Source of the DNA: Leptospira dzoumogneensis
GTDB taxonomy: Bacteria; Spirochaetota; Leptospiria; Leptospirales; Leptospiraceae
DNA: 64,000 bases
Assembly: GCF_004770895.1 (NCBI RefSeq)
Contig: NZ_RQHS01000018.1
Span: 521,856 to 585,855, forward strand
Direction of reading: 5' to 3'
In this document: in pieces, positions 30,613-40,565 of the stretch
How positions within the stretch are numbered: the first letter of the stretch is position 1
How the letters are laid out: every line of letters begins with the position of its first letter
Program-made: the position numbers and the translations under genes
The notes under the pieces: generated by a model
The model's input: only the letters and a program-made list of their open reading frames with translations
The model's database searches: none
What the model was told of the DNA's origin: nothing

Positions 30613-31051
30613 AAGTTTCCTAATATTAGAAGCCGGGCCTCTTACAGGTCCGGTTCCTAATTTTATATTTCGTTCCTTTATTCCTCTTTTGCTTTCCACC
30701 CTTATACTTTTAACTATCGCAATTTCTATCTCATTTCAGATCCCTTTGGATACGGAATCTGAACATTGGTTTACGATCTGTTGGTGGAAACATCTAACAG
30801 GTTGGGATTGCCCTGGCTGTGGACTGACTAGATCTGTGATCTGTTTTTTCAGAGGTGATTTTTCCGGGTCTTGGGAATATCATCCATTTGGAATACCGAT
30901 CTCCATCTTAGGAATTTCCGGTTTTATCATCCGATTGAATCTAGGAAAACAGGTGTGGAGAAAAATTTTAGAAAATCGTTTTACTGAAGTTTTTGCGTAT
31001 TTGGGAGTTATTTCAATTTTTGTTTGGTACTTCTTCAAACATTTCTATTAA
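30584..31051 (+). CDS. DUF2752 family membrane protein
   Basis: 155 residues. The family signature [20 protein letters not shown] sits between membrane helices, followed by EYHPFGIPI. Three predicted helices. DUF2752 proteins are small integral membrane proteins of unknown role; the CPxCGxTR motif might bind metal or take part in thiol chemistry. Start within the upstream gene, so coupled translation is likely; it converges on xseB with overlapping 3' ends (31048-31051). Confidence 0.82.
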   Translation: MWDQLRNQLKSFLILEAGPLTGPVPNFIFRSFIPLLLSTLILLTIAISISFQIPLDTESEHWFTICWWKHLTGWDCPGCGLTRSVICFFRGDFSGSWEYHPFGIPISILGISGFIIRLNLGKQVWRKILENRFTEVFAYLGVISIFVWYFFKHFY

Positions 31052-31338
31052 AATAACTCATCATCATCCGCAGGCGGAGGAGTAGCCGCTCTGGAAGAAG
31101 TTTCCGATTTAGGACTTGCTGTTTTTTTCTGGGTTTCTCCGCTTCCTGATTTGGAAAGATATTCGATCTTTCCTTCCGCTTCCGCGAGTATAGATTGGCA
31201 GAGTGTCTTAAGCTCCATTCCTCTTTCATAAGATTTAATGGATTCTTCTAAGGTCAATTGTCCTCTTTCCAAATTTTCTGCGATCTGCTCCAATTCGGTT
31301 AAGGCCTGTTCAAAACTGATTTCTGTCTTTTTGCTCAT
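31048..31338 (-). CDS. xseB: exodeoxyribonuclease VII small subunit
   Basis: 96 residues. The N-terminal 65 residues match XseB ([35 protein letters not shown]). A Ser/Thr/Ala-rich tail ([15 protein letters not shown]...[10 protein letters not shown]) extends it. Exonuclease VII degrades single-stranded DNA from both ends; XseB binds several copies per XseA. The start overlaps the xseA stop by an ATGA junction. Confidence 0.93.
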   Translation of the reverse strand: MSKKTEISFEQALTELEQIAENLERGQLTLEESIKSYERGMELKTLCQSILAEAEGKIEYLSKSGSGETQKKTASPKSETSSRAATPPPADDDELF

Positions 31339-32612
31339 TGTATTTCACCTTGGTAAGAAACCCGAATCCTACCTTCCGCCAATATGACTTCTAGTTCTTC
31401 CTCTTTCTCCAATTGTGCCGGAGAAGTAACGACTTTTTTTCCTTTCTTACGGACCACAGAGTATCCTCTTTTTAAGGTTCCTAAAGGAGAAAAACCTTCC
31501 AGCTTACCTGAGAGAAGTTGGAACTCCTTCTTCTTTCTTTCCAACTGGGATTTGAAAGAAGTTAAAAGCCCTGTAGATACCGGACTGAATTTGTTTTGGG
31601 CGCTCATCAGATAATTTTTGCCCAATAGATGTATTCTGGAATTGATCTCATCCAGTTGTAAGATCCTATCGTTCAACATGGATCTTGGATCTAAGAATAC
31701 TTTTTTATTCGTGAGTATTCTTAGTTTTTCTTTTAGATTGTTTGACTGGTTTTTTAAAGCGGTCCTTAACCTTATTTCGAATTCGGAAAGTCCCGATTCT
31801 ATGAGTTCCATTTCAGGCACCGCCATTTCCGCGGCAGCGGTAGGAGTAGGTGCAAAATGGTCCGCCGCTAGATCGGAAAGAACCGAATCTATCTGGTGTC
31901 CAACTGCGGAAATAATCGGAACTCGGCTCTGTGCAAATGCCAAGACAACTTTTTCGTCATTAAACGCCATCAGATCTTCCGTACTTCCGCCACCTCGGCC
32001 GGCGATGATCAGATCCACATTCCATTTCGGGTCATTTAGCTGCTTGATAGCGGAAATAATGGACTCAGGAGCCCCATCTCCTTGTACAAGGCAGGGGGAG
32101 ATCAGAATATCTATATTAGGAAATCTTTGTTTAGAAATACGGATAATATCTTCGATAGCCGCTCCTGTGGGAGAAGTTGCGACACCTATCCTCCAAGGAA
32201 ACGCTGGAAGTTTTCTTTTTCTTTCCGTATCAAAAACACCTTGTGCGGCAAGTTTTCTTTTTAATTCTTCTATTTGGAGTAGAAGGTCCCCTTGTCCCAA
32301 CTCTTCTATTTTAGAAATATTTAAATTGTATTGTCCTCTAGGTTCGTAAACGGAGATGGCACCGAATGCCTTGATCTCCATTCCGTTTTCTAAAGGTTTT
32401 CCTTTGTATCTGCCGTTGCTATAAGAGAAAAAGGTGCAGGCAATGAGAGACTTAGGATCTTTTAAATTAAAATAAATATGACCTTGGTGGGATTTGGAAT
32501 AATTGGATATCTCTCCTTGGATCCAGATATTTCTAAGAATTTCCGGACCGGTCAGAAGTTGTTTAACGATAGAATTGATTTCCGAAACGGAATATGTTTT
32601 TGTTTCTTCCAT
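31335..32612 (-). CDS. xseA: exodeoxyribonuclease VII large subunit
   Basis: 425 residues, usual length. N-terminal OB fold ([24 protein letters not shown]) followed by the catalytic domain ([63 protein letters not shown]) and the coiled-coil C-terminal region that binds XseB. Third gene of a four-gene minus-strand operon, 6 bases after the AI-2E family gene. Confidence 0.95.
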   Translation of the reverse strand: MEETKTYSVSEINSIVKQLLTGPEILRNIWIQGEISNYSKSHQGHIYFNLKDPKSLIACTFFSYSNGRYKGKPLENGMEIKAFGAISVYEPRGQYNLNISKIEELGQGDLLLQIEELKRKLAAQGVFDTERKRKLPAFPWRIGVATSPTGAAIEDIIRISKQRFPNIDILISPCLVQGDGAPESIISAIKQLNDPKWNVDLIIAGRGGGSTEDLMAFNDEKVVLAFAQSRVPIISAVGHQIDSVLSDLAADHFAPTPTAAAEMAVPEMELIESGLSEFEIRLRTALKNQSNNLKEKLRILTNKKVFLDPRSMLNDRILQLDEINSRIHLLGKNYLMSAQNKFSPVSTGLLTSFKSQLERKKKEFQLLSGKLEGFSPLGTLKRGYSVVRKKGKKVVTSPAQLEKEEELEVILAEGRIRVSYQGEIQ

Positions 32613-32618
32613 CCGAAA

Positions 32619-33734
32619 TTAGCTGGCGAAAAAATCTTTTCTGTACAATTTCCAGAAGTCCCAAAGGATTACAACCATTGTAACGGCAACCGGTCCTAAA
32701 ACCAATCCCATGATCCCGAATTCTTGGATCCCTCCGATCAAGGACAAAAATATCAACAAAGGATGGATCCTAAGTTTTTTATCCAACATCTTAGGTTTTA
32801 CTACATTCTCCAGAACGATATACAGAGTCAGGCCCATTACCATGAATAAGCTCGCTCCGATTATATTATTCTCAATGAACATCAAATAAAGTCCGATCGG
32901 CAGCCAAACCACCGAAGTTCCGATAACCGGGATCAAGGAAAAGAATGCGGCAAGGCTTGCGTATAAGAAAGGGTTGGAAATTTTTGCGAATAAAAGAAGA
33001 ATATAAACTGCAGCTCCCTGCATAATGGAAACTATTAGATTTCCTTTAAATACAGTCTGTACTGCAGAAGCGATCTTTCTTCCTACTTGTTCTTCTACCT
33101 CGGTGGAAAAAGGCAAATTGTCCAAAATAAACCTTTCTATCTTTCTTCCATCCTGGTAGAAGAAGAATAAAAGTAATAGTGAGAAGAACAGATTCATGAT
33201 AATCCCGGCAGGAAGATCGATGGAACCTAGAATAAAGGAAGAAGCATTACTCAAAACAGCGTATAAACTGTCCAAGTTCAAAATATCTATATAGTTCTTA
33301 GCAAAATCCCCGTAAATTTCAGGAAGTTTCACCCAGAAGAACGGATTATCCGTGAATAGATCGGTTAGAATATTCAGACTCATGATCGTATCGATGATCT
33401 TATCTTCCGAAAGAGAGATCCTGATCTTGAATAGAATAGAAAGAGATTCTTCGATCAAAGTGCGGATCATAAAATAAGAAGGCAAAATTACGATCATACA
33501 AACGGAACCGATCATGATCCAAGGAGCTAATGGCTCGAATTTAGGACCGACCAATCTTCTTAGCTGTTTGTACTGTTTGCGGGTAGCCAGATATAGGATC
33601 AAAGCAACAAGTGCGGAATAAAAATAAGGCCTTAAAACTACGAAGAGTAGGAGTCCTGTGCCGATACAAAATATGCCTAGGATCAGGTTAAAAAGTTTTC
33701 GGTTGGTTTCCTGTCCTTCTTTGGGGGACATCAA
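32619..33734 (-). CDS. AI-2E family transporter (PF01594-type)
   Basis: 371 residues with about eight membrane helices. The family pattern is clear: SLIPVIGTSVVWLPIGLYL and the C-terminal VVKPKMLDKKLRIHPLLIFLSLIGGIQEFGIMGLVLGPV. Members include the quorum-signal exporter TqsA and Na+/H+ antiporters, so the substrate cannot be named. Start overlaps the upstream gene by four bases (ATGA), which supports the operon. Confidence 0.88.
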   Translation of the reverse strand: MMSPKEGQETNRKLFNLILGIFCIGTGLLLFVVLRPYFYSALVALILYLATRKQYKQLRRLVGPKFEPLAPWIMIGSVCMIVILPSYFMIRTLIEESLSILFKIRISLSEDKIIDTIMSLNILTDLFTDNPFFWVKLPEIYGDFAKNYIDILNLDSLYAVLSNASSFILGSIDLPAGIIMNLFFSLLLLFFFYQDGRKIERFILDNLPFSTEVEEQVGRKIASAVQTVFKGNLIVSIMQGAAVYILLLFAKISNPFLYASLAAFFSLIPVIGTSVVWLPIGLYLMFIENNIIGASLFMVMGLTLYIVLENVVKPKMLDKKLRIHPLLIFLSLIGGIQEFGIMGLVLGPVAVTMVVILWDFWKLYRKDFFAS

Positions 33735-34249
33735 AATCCTCCGTTGCTGGTTTTCTGGAATAATTTTACGATACTTCCTTTTTCTTCGGAATGGATCGTG
33801 ATCGCGAGTATCTTATGCCTAAGAACATCCACCAAATACAAACTTTTCTCTTCCGATTTTTGGCTTTGTAAAATTTTATGACCGAAACTGGAGATCAAAT
33901 ATTCGTAATATCTCTCCATTGTGGTTTTGGGAAGGGAAGTTTTAAAGATCACAACCGCTTCCTTATTTTCCAAAAGACGATCCGCCTTTAATTCCGTAAA
34001 AAACAGTACTTCAGAATCTTCCGGAACAAAATTACTAGGGATGGAAGAAGGCGCCTTATAGGGTTTTTCCACTATAGTGAGTTGGTTATGCCTGAAAATT
34101 TTAGGCCTGTCCTTGACCTTTTTGGTTTTTACAGGATCAGGACTCATCAAATCGGGCAATTTGGGTTCCTGAGCAAAAAGAGAAAAATTCCCGATCAGTA
34201 AAAATACTAGAACCGAACCTAGGACTTGCGAGAAACTGCGGCCTTTCAC
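33731..34249 (-). CDS. exported protein, unknown function
   Basis: 172 residues from GTG 34249. Signal peptide (VLGSVLVFLLIGNFSLFAQ) then a Pro/Lys-rich stretch and a small domain (VLFFTELKADRLLENKEAVVIFKTSLP; MERYYEYLISSFGHKIL). The FKTSLPKTTMERYYEYLI segment is reminiscent of domains that hold a short helix against a sheet in leptospiral exported proteins, but I do not recognise a named family. First gene of the operon leading to xseB. Confidence 0.65.
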   Translation of the reverse strand: MKGRSFSQVLGSVLVFLLIGNFSLFAQEPKLPDLMSPDPVKTKKVKDRPKIFRHNQLTIVEKPYKAPSSIPSNFVPEDSEVLFFTELKADRLLENKEAVVIFKTSLPKTTMERYYEYLISSFGHKILQSQKSEEKSLYLVDVLRHKILAITIHSEEKGSIVKLFQKTSNGGF

Positions 34250-34296
34250 GAAATTTAGTTGAATCTAACGCTTCCCCCTTGACAATCCTTTTCTAG

Positions 34297-34941
34297 ATGC
34301 AATTCGCCGGATTCGATTTTTATATCCAAACTCTATTGGATTGGGTATCCGGTCTGCCCAGTGCCTTAGTCTGGTTTTTTTTCGCATTTTCCAATTTTAC
34401 CGAAAATGTTTTTCCTCCTTGGCCGGGAGATACAGTCACTGCGTTCGGAGGATTTTTACTCGCAAGAGGCGCCTTAAGTTTTTGGGAACTGGTCTCAAGC
34501 ACCTTAGTCGGAAATTTAGCAGGCGCCTGGGTCATGTATGCATTCGGCCATAAACTATTGGATTGGCTGAAGACTAAAAACTTCCCATTCAAATCGGAGC
34601 TGTACAACGAAGAATCCATTCAAAAAACCTTAGATTGGTTTTCCAGGAATGGTGTGGTCGTAGTGATCTTCTCCAGATTCTCCGCAGGAATACGATTTTT
34701 CGTTTCTATCGTTGCTGGAATGGTGGATATGAAACCTGCTTTGTTCTTCTCCGCATTTACTTTAGCAGTTACTATCTGGTGTGGGATACTGATCTACGGA
34801 GGATTTTATCTAGGATCTCATTGGGAGAAGGTACTGGAATTTTTAGCTCTGTATAATAAAATTTTTACAGGCTTCTTCGTAACTGCAGTTCTTGGATTTA
34901 TAATCTACAAAAAGTTTTTGGAAAGAAGAAAGGAAGCCTAG
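34297..34941 (+). CDS. DedA family (SNARE-associated/VTT) membrane protein
   Basis: 214 residues. DedA signatures NFTENVFPPWPGDTVTAFGG and FSRFSAGIRFFVSIVAGMVD are present, with 4-5 membrane helices. DedA proteins are undecaprenyl-phosphate or phospholipid translocases/flippases needed for envelope homeostasis. It ends within four bases of the convergent DUF2183 gene. Confidence 0.9.
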   Translation: MQFAGFDFYIQTLLDWVSGLPSALVWFFFAFSNFTENVFPPWPGDTVTAFGGFLLARGALSFWELVSSTLVGNLAGAWVMYAFGHKLLDWLKTKNFPFKSELYNEESIQKTLDWFSRNGVVVVIFSRFSAGIRFFVSIVAGMVDMKPALFFSAFTLAVTIWCGILIYGGFYLGSHWEKVLEFLALYNKIFTGFFVTAVLGFIIYKKFLERRKEA

Positions 34942-36479
34942 GCTTCCAAAACTTCTTTTAATGTTTTTACAAACTTCTTATGAATGGAATCCGTCTCTTT
35001 AGGAAGTTCTAATTTTTTAGCAAGCTCCAGGAGAACATTAGGTTCTATTACTTTTCCTTCGAACCATTGACCCGCCATATCTCCTGAAATTTTTAATACG
35101 GAAGAAAGATCTAAAATTTCTCTTTCAACCATCACGAGTGCAAATCCCAAGGCTCCATCCGTAGGAATATAGGGTTCAATTCCTTCCATTTTCCATGGAT
35201 CTAAGCCTGTAGGAAGAGCACTTCTCACATTCCATTTCATTTCATCGGAAGGAGGACCAAGTTCCGTTTTATTGATCAGAACAAGCTGCACTGGATTGAT
35301 ATCTCCGTGTATCCTTCGATTTTCTTCCGCAAGTTCTCGGATTAGCTTTGCATTATCTCTGGTAATCGCATCTCTTCCTAAAAAGTTCAGCTTGTACAGA
35401 TAATCTTCTAATTCTTTTCCTTGTAAGGCACCGGTTAGAATGAGCTGGTATAGAATAAAGATCAGATAATCACTTTCCGTATTGTCCCCGAGTAAAATCT
35501 CCTTGGAATTCGTAGGAAGATAGATCCTGTCTCTCAAAAGAATGGTAAGTTTATAGGCCAATTGATCGAATAAACTTTGGAAAGAGGATCCAGCAAATTT
35601 ACGGACCCTTTCCACTGCTCCCCAAAGACCTTCCGTCAAAAATCTGGTAGGATGAGAAAGAGTGTCCCAAAACTTATCCACCATTCCTTTCAAAGTACCT
35701 TCCAGATACTTCAAGTGAAGGGATTCCGTTTTAACACCTTGTGTCCTAAATGTAGAAAGTAGGGTCCTTCTAAAAAAATGAGGGCTCGCAGAAATAAAAC
35801 AAAGAGGAGAATCTGTCGTAGCTTCTCTCAATTCTTTGAATAAAGTAGGCATACCAGGCAAGGGTAATTTCTGCTCAGGTGTTTCGAATAATGTGGAAAT
35901 TTTTCCCTTATTGGAATGGATATCGGTAGCTAGATAGGTTTGGTCGATATCGGAAGTAGTTACGATCCCGGTATACTCTTCCGGTAAAATACGTAATGCG
36001 CCCATTCCGATCAGGCTTTGAGAAACTAACTCATGTTTGCCTGGAGTGTTTAAATAGGCCAGGTCCTTTCCGAACTGTCTGTAAGAATCGGGTTTTAGGA
36101 AATGGATATGAAATGTATAATTTCCGGGAGCTAAAGGAAAGGTAAACTCGTAGAAAAAAAATCCACTTTCATCTCCTCTGATCTCAGGAGAATGATGTAA
36201 CACTTTTCCGGACTGATCCACAATTTCCGCTACAAGGATAGGCTTACGCACAGACTCTAGTCCGTAGTCCAAAAATGGAGTGATCTCTTTTTCTTGTCCT
36301 TGGAATAAGCCTGTAAGAAGGTCCCATTTTTTAGGATCCGTCATTTCTTCGCTGACGGAAATATCCACTACTTGGCCTCGGATATAATAACGGTTTTCTC
36401 TTCCGAGAGTTCCTCCGCAGATTGCGGCCCTACGTTTTTCCGTATTCTTGGAAATTTTGCGTTCTGTTTCTTCCGTCAC
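34938..36479 (-). CDS. DUF2183 / App1-like phosphatidate phosphatase domain protein
   Basis: 513 residues from GTG 36479. The DUF2183 core is visible: DIDQTYLATDI (the DxDxT nucleophile motif of HAD phosphatases), SASPHFFRRTLLSTF and GDNTESDYLIFILYQL. The N-terminal part (about 1-160) is beta-rich with an RGQVVDIS... opening typical of App1-like proteins. Yeast App1 is a phosphatidate phosphatase. No signal peptide. The convergent DedA gene also handles lipid phosphates in other bacteria, though transcription is opposed. Confidence 0.83.
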   Translation of the reverse strand: MTEETERKISKNTEKRRAAICGGTLGRENRYYIRGQVVDISVSEEMTDPKKWDLLTGLFQGQEKEITPFLDYGLESVRKPILVAEIVDQSGKVLHHSPEIRGDESGFFFYEFTFPLAPGNYTFHIHFLKPDSYRQFGKDLAYLNTPGKHELVSQSLIGMGALRILPEEYTGIVTTSDIDQTYLATDIHSNKGKISTLFETPEQKLPLPGMPTLFKELREATTDSPLCFISASPHFFRRTLLSTFRTQGVKTESLHLKYLEGTLKGMVDKFWDTLSHPTRFLTEGLWGAVERVRKFAGSSFQSLFDQLAYKLTILLRDRIYLPTNSKEILLGDNTESDYLIFILYQLILTGALQGKELEDYLYKLNFLGRDAITRDNAKLIRELAEENRRIHGDINPVQLVLINKTELGPPSDEMKWNVRSALPTGLDPWKMEGIEPYIPTDGALGFALVMVEREILDLSSVLKISGDMAGQWFEGKVIEPNVLLELAKKLELPKETDSIHKKFVKTLKEVLEA

Positions 36480-36604
36480 AAGCTTGCAGGATTCCTTCTT
36501 AACATTTTGGGAAAGGAAAACTCTAACATGGGGCTTCTAAAGGGAAAGCAAAAATCCAATTTCTTTGTTTTCGAGAGAAAAGGTCCGCCTAGGATGGTCT
36601 TAGA

Positions 36605-36922
36605 ATGGCGAGAGGGAAACATTCGGATGGAAACCGGAAAGGTCCCAAGTCGATTTATATCCGTAAAATGAGATATGAAGAGGCATATCGGCTCCTGGAC
36701 CGGGAAATCCAAGCCGCATTCATGAAGGGCGAAACCCTGGTAGAAGTTGTACACGGGATAGGCGAGGGGATTTTGAAAAAAATGACCGACGACTATATCC
36801 GAGAACATTCCTTTCTAAAAATTTTAGAAGATGGGGGACTTCACCTGGCAAATAACCCGGGCTCCACACTTGTGGAGATCATGGGCCCATCCTCGGAAGA
36901 TCTAAAAAAGTACTTAAAATAA
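36605..36922 (+). CDS. Smr domain protein
   Basis: 105 residues with the Smr signature: YIRKMRYEEAYRLLDREIQAAFMKGET, VEVVHGIGEGILKKMTDDYI (the HGxGxGxL motif) and a C-terminal GGSTLVEI-like strand. The Leu-Asp-x-His motif of nuclease-active Smr domains is replaced by an RKM stretch. The domain occurs at the C-terminus of MutS2 and alone as a possible nucleic-acid nickase. One base group before cimA, so cotranscribed with it. Confidence 0.85.
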   Translation: MARGKHSDGNRKGPKSIYIRKMRYEEAYRLLDREIQAAFMKGETLVEVVHGIGEGILKKMTDDYIREHSFLKILEDGGLHLANNPGSTLVEIMGPSSEDLKKYLK

Positions 36923-38473
36923 ATGGGAAACACAAGACCAAAAGTCCAAATCCTAGATGTAACTCTCAGAGATGGAGAGCAGACCAGAGGTGTAAGTTTC
37001 TCCGCTTCCGAAAAACTAAATATCGCAAAATTTCTATTACAAAATCTGAAAGTAGATAGAGTGGAGATCGCATCCGCTCGAGTCTCTCAGGGAGAATTGG
37101 AAAGTGTCCGCGGGATCATGTCCTGGGCAACTTCCGAAGGCCTTGAAAAACGTATCGAGATCCTGGGATTCGTGGATTCTCACAAAAGTGTGGATTGGAT
37201 CCTTGCTTCCGGAGCCAAAACCTTAAATCTACTCACAAAAGGTTCTCTCAAACATTTAGAGGGACAGCTTAAAAAAACTCCAAAAGAACATTTTGAAGAA
37301 GTATCCGAAACCATCCAATACGCTAAGAAGAATGGACTGGAAGTGAATATTTATTTGGAAGACTGGTCCAACGGATATCTGAACAGCAAAGAATATGTTC
37401 TGGATTTTGTTTCTCATCTTTCCAAAGAGCCATTAGGCAAAATTTTTCTACCGGATACATTGGGAGTTCTTTCTCCTGACGAAACATTCTCCGGGATTTC
37501 TCTTCTTACCCAAAAATATCCGGAACTACATTTCGAATTCCACGGACATAACGACTACGATCTTTCCGTAGCGAACTGTTTATTCGCAGTAAAAGCCGGG
37601 GCAAAAGGTCTACACGTTAGCGTAAATGGGCTTGGAGAAAGAGCAGGAAATTCTCCGTTAGAAGCGGTGATCACTGCATTACATGATAAAGTCGGCGTAT
37701 GCACAGATGTGGACGAAAAATCGATCTCAGAAGCAAGTCGTTTGGTAGAAGTTTTCAGTGGAAAAAGGATCTCCGCAAACCGTCCGGTAGTGGGAGAAGA
37801 TGTATTCACCCAAACTGCAGGAGTCCATGCTGATGGGGACAAAAAAGGGAATTTATACGCAAATCCAATCCTACCGGAACGTTTTGGCAGAAGAAGAAGT
37901 TACGCTCTAGGCAAACTTGCAGGAAAAGCGAGCATCTCCGAAAACCTAAAACAACTAGGCCTAGTACTTTCTACTGAGATAGAAAAAAAAGTTTTGGAAA
38001 AGGTAATCGAGTTAGGCGACCAAAACAAAACGATCACACCTGAAGATCTTCCATTTATCATCGCGGATGTTTCCGGGAATTCAAGTGTACAAGCAATCAA
38101 GATCACCGGATGTAAGATCAACTCAGGGATTGGAATTCGCCCGAAAGCAAGCCTAGAATTAGAATATCATGGTAAAAAATATTCGGAAGAAGGAGAAGGT
38201 GACGGAGGTTACGACGCATTCATGTCCGCTCTCACAAGCATCGCTTCTAAAGCTGGCCTTTCTATTCCAAGATTAGTAGATTACGAAGTTAGAATTCCTC
38301 CCGGTGGAAAAACGGATGCACTCGTGGAAACAATGATCACTTGGAACAAAGCGTTGGAAAATCATGAAGAAGAAAATTTCAAAACCATGGGAATCCATTG
38401 TGACCAAACGGTAGCTGCCGTTTTAGCCACTGAAAAAATGCTGAACTTAATTCTTCCTACATGGCAAACTTAA
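36923..38473 (+). CDS. cimA: (R)-citramalate synthase
   Basis: 516 residues. It condenses pyruvate with acetyl-CoA, the first step of threonine-independent isoleucine synthesis in Leptospira. The DRE-TIM motif DVTLRDGEQTRGV, HGHNDYD, NGLGERAGN and FTQTAGVHADGDKKGNLY are present, followed by the C-terminal regulatory domain (SGIGIRPKASLELEY; EGDGGYDAFMSAL). As I remember it, the sequence tracks the characterised L. interrogans enzyme closely, including the Leu and Tyr positions that select pyruvate over longer keto acids. End overlaps pth by 13 bases. Confidence 0.93.
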   Translation: MGNTRPKVQILDVTLRDGEQTRGVSFSASEKLNIAKFLLQNLKVDRVEIASARVSQGELESVRGIMSWATSEGLEKRIEILGFVDSHKSVDWILASGAKTLNLLTKGSLKHLEGQLKKTPKEHFEEVSETIQYAKKNGLEVNIYLEDWSNGYLNSKEYVLDFVSHLSKEPLGKIFLPDTLGVLSPDETFSGISLLTQKYPELHFEFHGHNDYDLSVANCLFAVKAGAKGLHVSVNGLGERAGNSPLEAVITALHDKVGVCTDVDEKSISEASRLVEVFSGKRISANRPVVGEDVFTQTAGVHADGDKKGNLYANPILPERFGRRRSYALGKLAGKASISENLKQLGLVLSTEIEKKVLEKVIELGDQNKTITPEDLPFIIADVSGNSSVQAIKITGCKINSGIGIRPKASLELEYHGKKYSEEGEGDGGYDAFMSALTSIASKAGLSIPRLVDYEVRIPPGGKTDALVETMITWNKALENHEEENFKTMGIHCDQTVAAVLATEKMLNLILPTWQT

Positions 38474-39030
38474 AACTGATGATCGTTGGTCTGGGAAATC
38501 CAGGCCAAAAGTACGAAAGGAACCGTCATAATATTGGCTTTCTGGTCCTGGACGATCTTGCAAAAGATTGGGGAGTAGACCTAAATCGTTCCACCAAAGA
38601 AGAAAAAGGAAAAATGGATAAGGAAGGAGTTTCTTATTATTTTCTAAAACCTTTGGAATATATGAATCTTTCCGGAAAGGCAGTTTCGGAACTCTCCCGC
38701 AAAAACGGGATCCCTCCCGAAAATATTCTAGTCATTCATGACGAAGTGGACTTTCCATTTTCCAAACTCAAATTCAAACAGAGCGGCGGGAACGGAGGTC
38801 ATAACGGGATAAAAGATATCTCCGAAAAATTAGGATCCCCCGATTTTTTCAGACTCAGATTCGGAGTGGGAAAACCCGGAGACAGCGCACTCACAGCAGG
38901 ACATGTTCTATCCAATTTTAACCAGGAAGAGATGAGTAAATTACCCGAATTATTCGACCAGGCAAAACAAAAAATCAAGGATTGGGTCCGGGAAAGACAG
39001 ATCATTTTTTCGAAAGCCTCCGATAAATAA
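38461..39030 (+). CDS. pth: peptidyl-tRNA hydrolase
   Basis: 189 residues, normal for Pth. Key residues are visible in VGLGNPGQKYERNRHNIGF (Asn and catalytic His), IHDEVDFP (Asp) and KFKQSGGNGGHNGIKDI. It recycles peptidyl-tRNA dropped during translation. Confidence 0.96.
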   Translation: MANLKLMIVGLGNPGQKYERNRHNIGFLVLDDLAKDWGVDLNRSTKEEKGKMDKEGVSYYFLKPLEYMNLSGKAVSELSRKNGIPPENILVIHDEVDFPFSKLKFKQSGGNGGHNGIKDISEKLGSPDFFRLRFGVGKPGDSALTAGHVLSNFNQEEMSKLPELFDQAKQKIKDWVRERQIIFSKASDK

Positions 39031-39079
39031 ACTATCCCGGATAGGTTTACTCTCCGGGGATTTTTACTCGGAGAAACCT

Positions 39080-40033
39080 GTGAGCGAATACGCGGTCAAA
39101 CTTCCCCAATTTCCTTCTGAAATCCTGAATTCTGCCGCCTCTCGTTTTTATGAATATCTGAGAGTGGAAAAAAATTATTCCCAAAATACTCTCAACGCTT
39201 ATCTCCTAGATCTGAAATCATTCTTCGAATTCTGCCTGCAAGAACAGATAGAAATCTACCAATTAGAATCCGTGGACGTTCGTTCTTATTTTGCATTCCT
39301 TTCTAAAAACCAAGGATTGGACAGAAGGACCCAAAGTAGAAAGCTCTCCAGCCTTAGGACATTCTACAAAGTATTATTAAAAGATAATTTAGTTCCTGGA
39401 AATCCTATCCTTTCTGTAAGTTTTCCTAAAACGAGAAAACAAGTCCCTAAAAATTTCAGGATAGAAGAGACCGAAAGTATTTTGGATTATGAATACGAGA
39501 ATGAGAACGCATCCGAGATACTAAACATCAGAGATAAAGCGATCTTAGAAGTTTTATATTCTTCTGGTCTCAGGGTTTTCGAGTTAGTCGATGCGACTCT
39601 GGTACAATTATCCGCAGACCATACTATCTTAAAGGTCCTAGGTAAAAGAAGAAAGGAAAGATACGTATATTTAGGAAAAGAAGCCATCAAAAGTCTAAAT
39701 GAATACTTGGATGTGCGTCCTAGATTTCGTCCCAGATCCGATGAAATTTTTCTGAACCAAAAGGGAAATAAACTGACGACCAGAGGGGTTCGTTATATTT
39801 TGAACGAGAGAAGGAAAAGAATGGGATGGGAGAAACCCATTACCCCCCATAAATTCCGTCATACGTTCGCAACGGACTTACTCGATGCCGGCGCAGATAT
39901 CCGCGCAGTCCAAGAGCTTTTGGGGCATTCCTCTCTATCCACCACCCAGGTTTACCTGAGCGTGAGTAAGGAAAAGATCAAAGAGGTCTACCGAAAGGCT
40001 CACCCACATGCAAGACTCGATAAATCCAAATAA
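39080..40033 (+). CDS. xerC: tyrosine recombinase XerC
   Basis: 317 residues from GTG 39080. N-terminal SAM-like core-binding domain ([20 protein letters not shown]) and catalytic domain with Arg in [11 protein letters not shown], Lys in [33 protein letters not shown]. It resolves chromosome dimers at dif. The xerC-hslV-hslU order is the same as in many Firmicutes. The end overlaps hslV by 26 bases. Confidence 0.92.
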   Translation: MSEYAVKLPQFPSEILNSAASRFYEYLRVEKNYSQNTLNAYLLDLKSFFEFCLQEQIEIYQLESVDVRSYFAFLSKNQGLDRRTQSRKLSSLRTFYKVLLKDNLVPGNPILSVSFPKTRKQVPKNFRIEETESILDYEYENENASEILNIRDKAILEVLYSSGLRVFELVDATLVQLSADHTILKVLGKRRKERYVYLGKEAIKSLNEYLDVRPRFRPRSDEIFLNQKGNKLTTRGVRYILNERRKRMGWEKPITPHKFRHTFATDLLDAGADIRAVQELLGHSSLSTTQVYLSVSKEKIKEVYRKAHPHARLDKSK

Positions 40034-40565
40034 AATACATGCAACCACGATACTATGCGTTCGCAAAGGCGGAAAAGTAGCGATCGCAGGTGACGGACAG
40101 GTTTCTTTCGGGAACACCGTCATGAAAAACACCGCAAGAAAAGTCAGGAAACTTTACTCCGATAAAATTGTCTCAGGCTTTGCCGGTTCCGCAGCGGACG
40201 CATTCACTCTATTCGAATTATTCGAAAAAAAAGTGCAGGAATTCGGAGGAAGTCTTTCCAGATCCGCGGTCGAACTTGCCAGAGAATGGAGATCCGACAG
40301 AGCACTTCGAAGATTAGAAGCAATGCTAATCGTAGCCGACAAGGACGAATCCTTTTTAGTTTCCGGAACTGGAGATGTGATCTCACCTGATGACGGGATT
40401 TTAGCGATCGGCTCCGGAGGGAATTATGCACTCTCCGCAGCAAGAGCATTGTACAATCATACAAATTTGGAACCTTCTCAGATCGTAAAAGAAGCCATGA
40501 ATATAGCCGCAGATATTTGTATATACACAAATCATAATATAATTGTAGAGGAAATCGGACAATGA
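40008..40565 (+). CDS. hslV: ATP-dependent protease peptidase subunit HslV
   Basis: 185 residues. HslV mature enzymes start at a catalytic Thr, here in [20 protein letters not shown], with about 12 residues removed. [14 protein letters not shown] is typical. It forms the proteolytic double hexamer with HslU. ATGA overlap with hslU. Confidence 0.96.
   Translation: MQDSINPNKIHATTILCVRKGGKVAIAGDGQVSFGNTVMKNTARKVRKLYSDKIVSGFAGSAADAFTLFELFEKKVQEFGGSLSRSAVELAREWRSDRALRRLEAMLIVADKDESFLVSGTGDVISPDDGILAIGSGGNYALSAARALYNHTNLEPSQIVKEAMNIAADICIYTNHNIIVEEIGQ

Noticed and set aside
31618..32349. 243-codon plus-strand frame inside xseA
   Set aside because: It is antisense to a well-supported gene, low in protein-like pattern and has no start signal.
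36476..36808. 110-codon minus-strand frame over the Smr gene start
   Set aside because: It conflicts with the Smr gene, which has a clear domain, and has no recognisable product.
39080..40033. Integrase of a mobile element
   Set aside because: The tyrosine recombinase sits in the conserved xerC-hslVU order among housekeeping genes with no att-like repeats or phage genes, so it is chromosomal XerC.
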